Shown piece by piece: positions 17,158 through 26,800 of a stretch of 64,000 bases of DNA; within the stretch, counting starts at the first letter, position 1; each line of letters starts with the position of its first letter. The position numbers and the translations under genes were made by a program. The notes beneath the pieces were generated by a model. That model saw only the letters and a program-made list of their open reading frames with translations, did no database searches and was not told the origin of the DNA. The stretch spans positions 372,001 to 436,000 of the forward strand of contig JAEWDK010000020.1 in NCBI GenBank assembly GCA_023390175.1, written 5' to 3'. The stretch comes from Bacillota bacterium (GTDB lineage: Bacteria; Bacillota; Clostridia; Oscillospirales; Acutalibacteraceae).

Positions 17158-18252
17158 ATGAGCCTATCATCAAAGCCCACCCTCGGTGATATTGCAAAAA
17201 TGACCGGTTTGTCACAGGCTGCCGTTTCAATGATTTTAAACGGCAAAAGTGGAATGTCCTTTTCAGAGGAAACCATCCGGCGGGTACACGAGGCGGCAGA
17301 ACAAATTCATTACCGCAAACCCGGCCAGTCCGGCAAGTCCGCAAAACTTTTTGACAAAAGGGTTATTGCAATTTTTTGCCCGACCGTTACCAACCCGTAT
17401 TATTCCGCCCTGATCCAATCGATTGAACAGGCCGCGCGGGCAAAAAAATACAGCACTTTTGTTTTCAATACTTATCGTGATCCGGCAAACGAAATCTACT
17501 TTTTGTCGATTCTGCAGAATACAGACATTGCCGGCGTTATTTTCGCCGCAATTCCCCTTGCGGGCAAACTGGTCGAAGAAATCAACTGCTCCATCCCAGT
17601 GGTGGTAATCGGCGACCGAAATAAGGAAGTCGGCGTCGACACTGTGGAAGTCGACAACTACAAGGCCGGCGTGATCATTGCCCAGCATTTAATTGAACTG
17701 GGTCACCGTCACATCGCCTATATTTCCACAACCTTAAATCAAAACAACACGGCCCGGGTCAAACGGTTGGAAGGTCTGCAGGACACTTTCCGAAAGGAAT
17801 GTGAAAATGGAAGCATTCTGGTCAAATCCAAGGCCTTTTCCCCACAGGAAGACCTGAACACCCCCATGATCGAGCATGCCGTTGGATACCAACTCACCAA
17901 AGAATGCCTGTCGCAAAAAAAAATCACGGCGTTTGCGGCGGTGAACGATATGGTGGCTTATGGGATCATCGACGCGCTGGGGTCTGAGCATTACCGTGTT
18001 CCGGAAGACTACAGCGTATGCGGCTTCGATAATATTTTCCCTTCGCAGCTCATCTCCCTCCCTCTGACGACGGTGGAGCATCACATTCAGGAAAAAGGAC
18101 GCAACGCATTTGAAATGCTGCTGAGCCGGATTACCAATCTGGACACGGAAGGCGTGTTGCCCAACAGCATTATCCGCGTCGAATATCAGCCGCGGCTGAT
18201 TGTGCGCGGCACAACGGCGCCGCCCAGAGAAGAAAGCAAAAGCAATCCATAG
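17158..18252 (+). CDS. LacI-family transcriptional regulator
   Basis: A 364-residue regulator from the ATG giving MSLSSKPTLG; upstream in-frame ATGs overlap the promoter and are unlikely. The N-terminal helix-turn-helix is TLGDIAKMTGLSQAAVSMILNGKSG, followed by the hinge helix and a periplasmic-binding-protein-like ligand domain (VIAIFCPTVTNPYYSALIQS to the C-terminus). Position 1 of the divergent rightward set and the promoter region shared with the isomerase/ABC operon make it the obvious controller of both units. Its ligand is probably the transported compound or a phosphorylated derivative. AGGAG lies 13 bases before the start, slightly far. Confidence 0.9.
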   Translation: MSLSSKPTLGDIAKMTGLSQAAVSMILNGKSGMSFSEETIRRVHEAAEQIHYRKPGQSGKSAKLFDKRVIAIFCPTVTNPYYSALIQSIEQAARAKKYSTFVFNTYRDPANEIYFLSILQNTDIAGVIFAAIPLAGKLVEEINCSIPVVVIGDRNKEVGVDTVEVDNYKAGVIIAQHLIELGHRHIAYISTTLNQNNTARVKRLEGLQDTFRKECENGSILVKSKAFSPQEDLNTPMIEHAVGYQLTKECLSQKKITAFAAVNDMVAYGIIDALGSEHYRVPEDYSVCGFDNIFPSQLISLPLTTVEHHIQEKGRNAFEMLLSRITNLDTEGVLPNSIIRVEYQPRLIVRGTTAPPREESKSNP

Positions 18253-18308
18253 GGCCCAAGAGGACCGCAATGGATAAACCAATAAATTTATAAAGGTGGA
18301 CTTTTACA

Positions 18309-19049
18309 ATGACAAAAAATATTGCGCACAGAGGATTCAGTGAGAAGTATCCGGAAAATACCATGCTTGCCTTCCGCAAGGCGGTCGAAGCCGAATGCGA
18401 CGGAATTGAATTGGATGTTCAGCTCACCAAGGACGGCGTACCGGTAATCATCCATGACGAAACAACAAAACGGACTGCAAACCGCCCCGGATTTGTTAAA
18501 GATTTTACTCTGAATGAGCTTCAGCGTTTTGATGCAAGCAACGGGTTCGACGGATCCTTTGGGTTTAATCCGATTCCAACTTTGCAGGAATATTTTGGGT
18601 ACATAAAGGATAAAAACGTTTTCACCAATATGGAATTGAAAAACGGCGTTTTTCGCTATGACGGTATGGAAGAGAAAGTCATTGACCTGATCCGTGAATT
18701 CGGGATCACAGAAAAAGTAATGTTTTCTTCTTTCAACCACCACTCCATGGCTCTCTGCAAAAAACTTGCACCGGAAATCAAATGTGCATTCCTGACAAGT
18801 TGCTGGCAAATCGAGGCGGGCGCGTATGCCGAACAGAACGGAATCGACTTTATCAACCCGCATTTTCCATTCGTGACGGAGGAAAACCTGCAGGAAATGA
18901 ACCGGCACCATATCGGCGCGCAGGTATGGACTGTGGACAGGGAAGAAGATATGCAGCGGCTGGTCGGCATGGACGTTTACGCCATTATTACCAACCGTCC
19001 GAGCACCCTGAAAAAGCTGCTGGAACAGAAATCCGCAAAAGCGGTCTGA
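18309..19049 (+). CDS. Glycerophosphodiester phosphodiesterase (GDPD family)
   Basis: A 246-residue cytoplasmic GDPD. Catalytic and metal residues are all present: His7-Arg8 (IAHRG), Glu34 and Asp36 (CDGIELDVQ), His49 (VIIHD), Glu in NMELKN, and the C-terminal QVWTVD. The enzyme hydrolyses glycerophosphodiesters to glycerol 3-phosphate and an alcohol. No signal peptide, so it acts on imported substrate, like UgpQ. Being encoded directly after the LacI regulator and divergent from an Ugp-like importer, it is the main reason for suspecting glycerophosphodiesters as the locus substrate. GGTGG precedes the start. Confidence 0.92.
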   Translation: MTKNIAHRGFSEKYPENTMLAFRKAVEAECDGIELDVQLTKDGVPVIIHDETTKRTANRPGFVKDFTLNELQRFDASNGFDGSFGFNPIPTLQEYFGYIKDKNVFTNMELKNGVFRYDGMEEKVIDLIREFGITEKVMFSSFNHHSMALCKKLAPEIKCAFLTSCWQIEAGAYAEQNGIDFINPHFPFVTEENLQEMNRHHIGAQVWTVDREEDMQRLVGMDVYAIITNRPSTLKKLLEQKSAKAV

Positions 19050-19135
19050 CTTCCGACTTGATCGCATGTTTGCTTAAGATTTGCCATGGTCCGCAAAATT
19101 AGATGCGGATCCGAATGGGGAGGATTTTCAGCATT

Positions 19136-20278
19136 ATGAAAAAAATAATTTGTGCATTTCTGGCACCCGTACTGGTCAGTTTCAGCATGATTGCGGGCTG
19201 CGCCGCAAAGCAAACTTCTTCGGGTTCTTCCGCAGCGTCCGCGTCTTCTTTGCCCGCCGTTTCGTCCTCTTCGCAGGGCGCCGCTTCCAATGCGGGCCCG
19301 ACCCAGACTGACGTTGTGCCGGACGCATCCAAAAATGCGTATTCTGAATTTTACAGCGCAGGAAAACCTGCTTTCATCGTACCCGGCCTGAAGGAAGGTC
19401 TGGTTCCACAGGGAATGTGCTACGTTCCCTCGGAGAAATATTTTGTCATATCGTACTATTTAGAGGATAAAAGTCCGTCTGTTTTGGCCGTTGTAGATGC
19501 AAAAAGTGGCAAACTGCTCAAGTCGGTTAATCTGTCAAATGAAGATGGAACCCCGTATAACGGACACGCCGGAGGCGTCGCGGCAAGCGACAGAGGCATT
19601 TGGGTCATGAGCGACGGGGTTGCCCACCGGATTCAGATTACCGATCTGAATGTCGCCCCGGATCTGGGATCCGTGAAATTTACGGATCACTTTCAGACGC
19701 CGACCCGCGCTTCCCTGGGTAACTGTGTGGACGGCGTGCTCTGGATTGGGGATTTCTACACTGCGGGGGGAAGTTACAACACGGATGAAAGCCACCACAT
19801 GACCGCCCCGGACGGCTCCAATCACTTTTCGTGGGTAGTCGGTTACAAACTGGATTCCTCCGCCAAAAATGAACTGAGCCCGTCCCATTACCGTGATAAT
19901 TTCACGGAGGCCACGCCGGATTACATTCTGTCTATTCCAAGCAAAATTCAGGGAATGACCCGCCTTTCTTCCGGTGAATTCATTCTAAGCGAGTCCTATG
20001 GGCGAAAAAACGATTCTCATCTGCTGATATACCCAAACGTACTAAAGACAGCTCCCGCCAAGAACGTGAAAATCAATGACACAAGCGTGCCTCTCTGGTT
20101 TTTGGATGACAAGGTACTCGCGAAAAGCATAACCGCCCCTCCGATGACCGAATCCATCGAAAGCATGGGCCAGGATATTTACGTTTTATTTGAGTCAGGC
20201 GCTTCCATATATCGGGATACCGCGTCACATCCCATGGATGAGTTGTATCAGCTATCTCCCTTAAGCGCGGCAAACTAA
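19136..20278 (+). CDS. Secreted lipoprotein with probable beta-propeller fold, unknown function
   Basis: A 380-residue protein starting at MKKIICAFLAPVLVSFSMIAGC, a lipoprotein signal with lipobox MIAGC; upstream ATGs would precede the signal and are unlikely. A Ser/Ala-rich linker of about 40 residues follows. The remainder has repeated strands (GHAGGVAASDRGIWVMSDGVAHRI, LGNCVDGVLWIGDFYT, IQGMTRLSSGEFILSESYG) like propeller-type secreted proteins with an SMP-30/quinoprotein flavour. It may sense or bind the substrate or process it outside the cell. It lies between the GDPD and MgtC-like genes in the rightward operon. I cannot name a specific family. Confidence 0.75.
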   Translation: MKKIICAFLAPVLVSFSMIAGCAAKQTSSGSSAASASSLPAVSSSSQGAASNAGPTQTDVVPDASKNAYSEFYSAGKPAFIVPGLKEGLVPQGMCYVPSEKYFVISYYLEDKSPSVLAVVDAKSGKLLKSVNLSNEDGTPYNGHAGGVAASDRGIWVMSDGVAHRIQITDLNVAPDLGSVKFTDHFQTPTRASLGNCVDGVLWIGDFYTAGGSYNTDESHHMTAPDGSNHFSWVVGYKLDSSAKNELSPSHYRDNFTEATPDYILSIPSKIQGMTRLSSGEFILSESYGRKNDSHLLIYPNVLKTAPAKNVKINDTSVPLWFLDDKVLAKSITAPPMTESIESMGQDIYVLFESGASIYRDTASHPMDELYQLSPLSAAN

Positions 20279-20344
20279 GAACTGCGATTTGTTGCACGGA
20301 AGACGTCACAGACCGGAGGCAACTTTTAAAGGAGGCGATTTCTT

Positions 20345-21055
20345 ATACTGAACTCAACTGGAATCATCAGCGAAATTGAGGTTCTGCATAATCTTAACAT
20401 TCTTTCCATCTGCATACGCATTCTTCTGTCCGTGCTCATTGGCGGCGTCCTTGGGCTGGAGCGGGGCCGCAAAAGACACCCCGCAGGCTTCCGTACCTAC
20501 ATTCTCGTGTGCCTGGGTTCAACGCTGGTAATGATGACAAACCAATACATCTATCAGTCCTTTCATGCGGGTGACATCGGCCGGCTGGGCGCGCAGGTAG
20601 TCAGCGGCATCGGCTTTCTGGGCGCCGGTACCATTATCATTACCGGACAAAACCAGGTCAGGGGCCTGACCACGGCAGCCGGCCTGTGGGCCGCCGCATG
20701 CATTGGCCTTGCCATTGGAATCGGCTTTTATGAAGGGGCTATTATCGGCGGGATCACGATTTTCTTTGTCATGAGCATCTTGCACAAGCTCGATGATGTG
20801 ATGCGGAGTAAATCCACTATTCTCCAACTCTATCTGGAATTTGAAAATCCGATGGGTCTGGGGGCCTTTATCAACCTTGCGAAGGAAAACCAGCTCGAGG
20901 TTTCCGATATTCAGATTATAAAAAATAAAAACATGGGGAAAAAAGCGACTTCCGTTCTGCTCACAGTGCAAACAAAGGAAAACCGTCCCCATGCGGAAAT
21001 TTTACAAATTCTGGGCTGCGTAACGTCACTGAACAGCATTCAGGAGATCAACTAA
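20345..21055 (+). CDS. MgtC/SapB family membrane protein (non-canonical start)
   Basis: Residues encoded from about 20345 match a full-length MgtC/SapB protein of about 236 residues: an N-terminal hydrophobic segment, LIGGVLGLERGRKRHPAGFRTY, GSTLVMMTNQY, GIGFLGAGTIIITGQNQVRGLTTAAGLW and a C-terminal ACT-like domain. The problem is the start. AAAGGAGG at 20328-20335 is well placed for ATA at 20345 or CTG at 20348, but there is no ATG, GTG or TTG between the upstream stop and the GTG at 20432. Starting at that GTG removes most of the first membrane segment and leaves 207 residues with no ribosome site. MgtC-like proteins affect Mg2+ homeostasis and acid or phosphate stress. A terminator follows 120 bases later. 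Confidence 0.82.
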   Translation: MLNSTGIISEIEVLHNLNILSICIRILLSVLIGGVLGLERGRKRHPAGFRTYILVCLGSTLVMMTNQYIYQSFHAGDIGRLGAQVVSGIGFLGAGTIIITGQNQVRGLTTAAGLWAAACIGLAIGIGFYEGAIIGGITIFFVMSILHKLDDVMRSKSTILQLYLEFENPMGLGAFINLAKENQLEVSDIQIIKNKNMGKKATSVLLTVQTKENRPHAEILQILGCVTSLNSIQEIN

Positions 21056-21178
21056 CACTTATAAGAAGGCTTCTGCTTGAGCCTTGACTCGGTTTCAATT
21101 TAGAAAATTCGCAATGTAAAAAACGTCTGCATTAAGAATACATTCCGTATTCCAGTGCATTTTCTCTTATTAACAAAA

Positions 21179-21220
21179 GATCCGGTTTCCTGCTTACTTT
21201 TGCAGGAAACCGGATCCTTT
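21179..21220 (+). terminator. Intrinsic terminator after the MgtC-like gene
   Basis: GATCCGGTTTCCTGC (21179-21193) pairs perfectly with 21202-21216 around an eight-base loop and is followed by CTTTG. It ends the rightward LacI-GDPD-lipoprotein-MgtC unit. The 190 bases between it and the end of the GH94 gene hold only short overlapping frames without ribosome sites. Confidence 0.85.
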
Positions 21221-21404
21221 GTTATTACCTGACATAAGAGACATCGCCAACGCCTTGGGCTCCCAGAACATTCCTTTTGTCCGTTCAATCATATTCTTTG
21301 CTATGTTAAATCCAAGAGCACAAGAAGATTTTAACCGCGTAACAGATGGACGTACTCTCTTTCGCCTTCTGCTTTTAACGCCTTTCTCCAGGCAAAGCAA
21401 GGGA

Positions 21405-23837
21405 CTATACAACAATCCGATGCTTTTTACCGTCATCCTCCAATAAAACTCTGTTCCCTTGAATCAACCTGTTGTCTACAGTGATCGCTTCCGTTGTCAG
21501 TGTTCCTTTGCTTCTGCTTTCAACCCTGATTTCATAAAGAGACCTCCCGTACTTATATTCAACGGAAAAATCCCCGAAGCTTGCGGGCGTCGCCGGATCG
21601 ATGACCAGCTCATTTCCCTCTTTCCGAATGCCCAGAAACCAGTTTAGCAGCCCCTGATACATCCATCCCGCAGAACCGGTATACCAGCTCCAGCCGCCTC
21701 TTCCGGTATAGGGCGGGCTGAGGGATATATCCGCTGTCATTACATACGGTTCCTTCTCGTACCTGAGCGCATCTTTCCTGTTTTGCGTAACACAAATCGG
21801 GTTCAGCATGGTGAACAGGGTTTGCGCCATGTCACAGTCATGCAGCATCGATGCGGCAATTGCCAACCAAACCGCCGCGTGGGTGTACTGTCCGCCGTTT
21901 TCCCGTATGCCGGGGATATAATTTTTGATATAACCCGGGTTTTTGCTTGTCTTATTAAAGGGAGGCGCCAAAAGCAGGGAAAGGGATTCCTTCTCCCTTA
22001 CCAGATAACGCCGCGCCGACTGCATCGCCGTGTTCGCCCGTTCCTTTTTTGCCCCCTTTGATATTACGCTCCAGGACTGGCTGATGGAGTCTATCCTGCA
22101 TTCGTCGTTTTCCTTTGACCCGAGCTTCGAGCCGTCGTCATAAAAAGCCCGAAGATACCACTCCCCGTCCCAGGCATGTTCTTCAATGCTCTGAAGCAGA
22201 GCTTCGCGCCTCTGTTCCAGTTCCCGCCCGTAGGCCGCATCGCCTTCCTGATAGCACAAAGGAATGAAGTCACCCAATACGGTAAACAAAAACCAGGCCA
22301 GCCAAACGCTCTCCCCCTTCCCCAGCATTCCTACCTCATTCATCCCGTCATTCCAGTCACCTCCCCCCATGAGAGGAAGGCCGTGTTCGCCGAAGCCGGT
22401 TCGGTCGATGGCTTTTTTGCAATGCTCGTAAACACTTTCACAGCGCTCGGATACTTCCGGGGTGAACATTACATCCTGCTGATTCTCCTTCAGCAACGGG
22501 CCCTTGATGTAAGGCACTGATTCCTTTAAAATTGCGGAATCCCCGGTGCTCCGGATATAGGCGGCGGTGCAATAGGGCAGCCACAGTAAATCATCGGATA
22601 TTCTCGTTCTTACCCCGATTCCCATCGGAGGATGCCACCAATGCTGGACATCCCCTTCTTCGAACTGCCTGCCGCAGGCAATTTGAATTTGCCTGCGCAG
22701 AATACTCGAATCCGCCAAGAGAAGCGAAAGGGTATCCTGAAGCTGATCCCGGTACCCATACGCTCCGCCGCACTGATAAAAGCCCGCTCTTGCCTGAATG
22801 CGGCAGGATAATGTTTGATAGAGCAGCCAGCCGTTCACCATGATATCGACTGCCCTGTCCTTCGTCTTCACCTGAACGGTTCCCAATAATTCATCCCAAT
22901 AGACTTTTACCCTGTCAAGCTCCTTTTCGGCGGCGGCAGCATCCCCGTACTTCTTTTTGATTTTATATATCTCGTTAAGGCTGCTGCTCTGCCCGAGCCC
23001 GAACAGCACCGTCTTACTTTCCTGCGGCTGTATTACAACGGATACCTGAATCGCTCCACAGGGGTCGTAGCCTATACCCGTATTGCAGGACAGCTTAACT
23101 TCCGCTCCCCGCGGTTCCCGGATGCTGCCCCTCTGCCCCAGGAACTCCTGTCGGTCTCCGGTATAACCGGCGATTGTTTCACCGGAGAACAGATAGGAAT
23201 AGACGTTTTGAAAGTTCATGGTATAGATGTTCTTAGCGCAGAAACATTCATGCTCATTGTCATAGGAGGTCAGAATATAGGGATTGGTATGCTCCCTCTG
23301 TGTGCCCATAACCCATTCCACATAATAGGTCAGACTCAGATACTTCACTTTATCCGAACGGTTTGTCAGTTTAAGGTTCCACAGCTTCAATGACTCGTCC
23401 AAAGGGGTAAAAACAGTCAGCTCCTGATCAACAAACGCTTCCTCATGAAGGAACCTGCTATATCCAAAGCCATGCCTTACCCGGTAAACACCCCGGTCAG
23501 ACCTTCCGAGGGACATAGGGGTCATTACCTCACCGGTTATTTCATCCAGAATATAGATTGATTCGGAGGCTTTGTCACTTACGGGGTCGTTGGACCAGGG
23601 CGTAAGCTTATTTTCCCTGCTGTTGATACTCCAGGTAAAGCCCGCACCCGACTCCGATATCTGAAATCCAAAGTTTTTGTTTGAGATAACATTAATCCAG
23701 GGTGCCGGCGGCCTGTTATCGCCCTCCAGCAGAATTTCATATTCCTTGCCCCCACAAGCAAATGCTCCGAATCCGTTAAAAAATTCATGATCCTCTGTTT
23801 CTTTCCCCTGTGCCGCTGGTGCATATGCTGTGTCCAA
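21405..23837 (-). CDS. GH94 phosphorylase-type domain protein, C-terminal part of cyclic beta-1,2-glucan synthase
   Basis: An 810-residue protein with a complete GH94 architecture: N-terminal beta-sandwich (EFFNGFGAFACGG, NRPPAPWINVISN, FTWSINSRENKLTPWSND), linker, (alpha/alpha)6 barrel with GGGDWNDGMNEVG near residue 498 carrying the catalytic Asp, and a jelly-roll C-terminus. It corresponds to the last third of NdvB/ChvB-like cyclic glucan synthases, where this domain trims beta-1,2-glucan by phosphorolysis and sets ring size. I start at TTG 23837, eight bases after AAGGAGG; GTG 23843 is only two bases from that site. The upstream 2038-residue gene ends 20 bases earlier in another frame. 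Either the synthase is made as two polypeptides or a one-base deletion has split it. Confidence 0.85.
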   Translation of the reverse strand: MDTAYAPAAQGKETEDHEFFNGFGAFACGGKEYEILLEGDNRPPAPWINVISNKNFGFQISESGAGFTWSINSRENKLTPWSNDPVSDKASESIYILDEITGEVMTPMSLGRSDRGVYRVRHGFGYSRFLHEEAFVDQELTVFTPLDESLKLWNLKLTNRSDKVKYLSLTYYVEWVMGTQREHTNPYILTSYDNEHECFCAKNIYTMNFQNVYSYLFSGETIAGYTGDRQEFLGQRGSIREPRGAEVKLSCNTGIGYDPCGAIQVSVVIQPQESKTVLFGLGQSSSLNEIYKIKKKYGDAAAAEKELDRVKVYWDELLGTVQVKTKDRAVDIMVNGWLLYQTLSCRIQARAGFYQCGGAYGYRDQLQDTLSLLLADSSILRRQIQIACGRQFEEGDVQHWWHPPMGIGVRTRISDDLLWLPYCTAAYIRSTGDSAILKESVPYIKGPLLKENQQDVMFTPEVSERCESVYEHCKKAIDRTGFGEHGLPLMGGGDWNDGMNEVGMLGKGESVWLAWFLFTVLGDFIPLCYQEGDAAYGRELEQRREALLQSIEEHAWDGEWYLRAFYDDGSKLGSKENDECRIDSISQSWSVISKGAKKERANTAMQSARRYLVREKESLSLLLAPPFNKTSKNPGYIKNYIPGIRENGGQYTHAAVWLAIAASMLHDCDMAQTLFTMLNPICVTQNRKDALRYEKEPYVMTADISLSPPYTGRGGWSWYTGSAGWMYQGLLNWFLGIRKEGNELVIDPATPASFGDFSVEYKYGRSLYEIRVESRSKGTLTTEAITVDNRLIQGNRVLLEDDGKKHRIVV

Positions 23838-23857
23838 GGCCACTTCCTCCTTAAGGG

Positions 23858-26800
23858 CTAATAATTCTCAAGTAGCTCATACAGATTTTCTTTTGTATTG
23901 GTAAAATAAATTCCTGTTTTCTCTGAAAATACAACCCGCGCTGCCGTATACAGCAAATCAATCTCGGCCGGTTTCATCTCATACGTATGCAGTGTAAAAA
24001 AGCTCGGCTTCTCGCTTGCGGAATCATAAATTCGAAGAGAGCTCGTCATATCGTTGATTAATTCATCCACCTCCTGAAGATAACCGCTCTTGGAATCAAT
24101 CAGGATAATCAGATCCACCATAACGTGGTTAATCCTTAGATATTCGTAAGCCTTTAATACATCTTTTACGATTCTTTCCTCTTCAATGGACCGAACCATT
24201 AAAAGCAGAATGGGATGATCGCCGGATACACCGAATTTCCATAAGAAGCTCTGATCCATAAAGTTCCGTCTTATATTTTCATTCGGCCCCCGGTAACTGC
24301 CCGCAGCGTAGAAGACCGGACTAATCAAATTCTGAAAGGCGTCCAGCTGGGTTCTGGTAATCTCCAGATACTTTAACTCCAGATTCTTTTGAAGCCTGAA
24401 TTTCTCCAGAGCATCATCAATCCGGTAACTTACATTCAATTCCCCTGCGATTTTTATTGCTTCCTCCTTACTGTCGCACACTCCGGTAATGAAAGAAATG
24501 CATGCGGTTTCGCCGGCGCCTATGCAGATTTGTACCCGCAGGCTCATAATTGGATCATTGCAAAAACCTGAATGATTGAAAAAGTCAGTGCTGTTCACGA
24601 CGGAATCCGGGTTCTCCGGCGTATTGTTTCTTCCGATAAAGTGTTTTCTGTCATTTTCATATTCCAATTTTTTGCATAGCTTCGTTCCCGTTCTTACCAT
24701 GTGCATTACATAGGGGTTGTCATCCTGATTCTTCCGCCGTCTTTTTGTAAGGAAGATTTCTTGCTCCTCCAGGTACTCGCTTTCCAGAAAGAGCTTATTG
24801 AAGGCGGGATGGCTTAACTCTGCCGGGTAGGTATCATCCACCACCTCCAGATAACTGGTCACTTCCAGCCGCTTTTCCTTATTCCCGTGATTGGTAAGCG
24901 TAACCTTGCGTATCTCAAAGTTATGGTCCGCATCCAGGCTGACAATCATGTCCGACGAGATATCCCCGTCCCTGCGTTTAAATTCCGCCTGATGCGGGCA
25001 GAAAACCACCTGGTAATCCTCCGGCTCCGTTCTTGTGGGATGATAGGCGGCGCTCCAAAGTTTGCCCTGATTCAGATCCTTAATATAGATATAGTTGCCT
25101 GTATCCGCGTAAATATCCGGCCGCCAGCGGTAAAGCATCCGGTCCTCATATTTGCTGAAGCCGTCCCCGTCCGAAGTGATCATCAGTGAATACTTGCCGT
25201 TTGACAGATAATTTACAACCGGCGAATTCACCCCTGTACTGTTGACAGACCGGTTGCTGTAAATATCCTCTTTAAAAAGGGGCCTTCCGATTTTTACCGT
25301 ATACCCGTGCCGGGCGATGGAAATTAAATAGGACTGGCGTTTTTCTTCCAGCAGCACTTCTGACGCCTTTATCATCATCTCCGCATGAAACCGCTCCCGA
25401 AGGATTCCCCCATTCAGATAATTATTAATCGCAGCCAGATTCATCCCCTGATGGTGCGCCATATAGGATTTGACAATGCAATAAGGCTTCAGTTCCACAG
25501 AATTCGGTACGTTAAAATCGACGGATTCATAGAAGCCGTAAGCGCCGAAGGCACCTAATTCCTTCAGCCGCTTTAAATTGCTCATGCATTCCTCTTCTGC
25601 GACATCCAGTGCCAGCATCGTTGCATAGGGAGCAACCACCAGGGAATTCCTGCGAACTGGCTGGAGTCTTATCTTTGGAACGCCGAAGGCTTTGTACTGG
25701 TAATTTGAGTTTAAATCAAAACGATAATATTGTGATTCCGATATTCCCCAGGGTATGGCCGCTTCCTTTGCATACTGCATTTGCTGAAGCACCGCTGCCC
25801 TGGAGGTCTGCGCATAGACGGAGCCCTCATATTCTTTGAAGACAAGATTCGGCATCAGGTATTCAAACATCGTCCCGCTCCAGGAAACGAAACACGGAAT
25901 GCCCTTGACAATGGTCAGGGGTCTTCCCAATTTATACCAATGCTTTAACGGCACTTTCCCCATGGCAATCGCAAGAAAGCTCGTAAGTGCCGATTCCGAA
26001 GCCATCAGATCATAGCAGCCGTCATCCGGCGTGTGCGAGGATACATGATACCCGATATGAAACAGCATTCTCTTTTCGTTGAATAAAAAATGAAAATCAA
26101 CATTCGCTAAAATGCAGTCTATTTGATTACTGAGCGTTTTGACCCGACTCACCATGCTATTCGTGGGTTGATTGTCCTTTGCTGCAATGCGGCCAAGCGC
26201 TGGATAAGAAGAAAAGTTCTCTTCCTTCAGTTCCAGGTCCTCCGCTTCACGGACAGTGCTGTCGATGAGGTTCATCAAATATCCGGTCCAGCGGTAATCA
26301 GCAGACGGTTTCAGCTTCCTCTCGCTTAAGTTTTTTCGAATCTCCGCAATCTCTTCGATCAGTTCGCCTATTTTTTGATACCGGTCCCTGAGCCTATTCC
26401 CGGCAGAATTGCCCGTTCTCAACTGAATTTCGTCATTACTGTTTTTCACCGCAGCCCTAAGTTCGGACAGAAAATTGTCCGGATAAACCGGCTTGTCGAT
26501 TTGCTCTAAAAGGCCGTTTTTCAGGGCGACCAGATGCCCCAGGAAATTACCGCTGTCAACGGTTGATATATAGGCGGGGCTGAGCACCTCCAGGGATTGA
26601 ATATGATACCAGTTATAGAGATGCCCCTTCCACTTCGGCATCTTCTGAACCGTTTCCATCAGGTTTTCTACGGCTTCCACCGTAGCGCTCAAGGTTTCAA
26701 ACCCCAAATCCCTGGCTGACAGGATTGCCAGAAACTGAAGTCCGATATTGGTCGGCGATGTTTTATCACTGACTTTTTCGACCATTGAAATCTGATAATT

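Noticed and set aside
21194..21436. Overlapping 75-80 codon frames on both strands past the MgtC terminator
   Set aside because: Neither has a ribosome site, both overlap the terminator or the GH94 gene end, and I could not tie either to a family with confidence.
23858..23867. Programmed -1 frameshift between the two glucan synthase parts
   Set aside because: There is no X-XXY-YYZ slippery heptamer and no obvious downstream pseudoknot. Separate initiation or a simple indel explains the data better.
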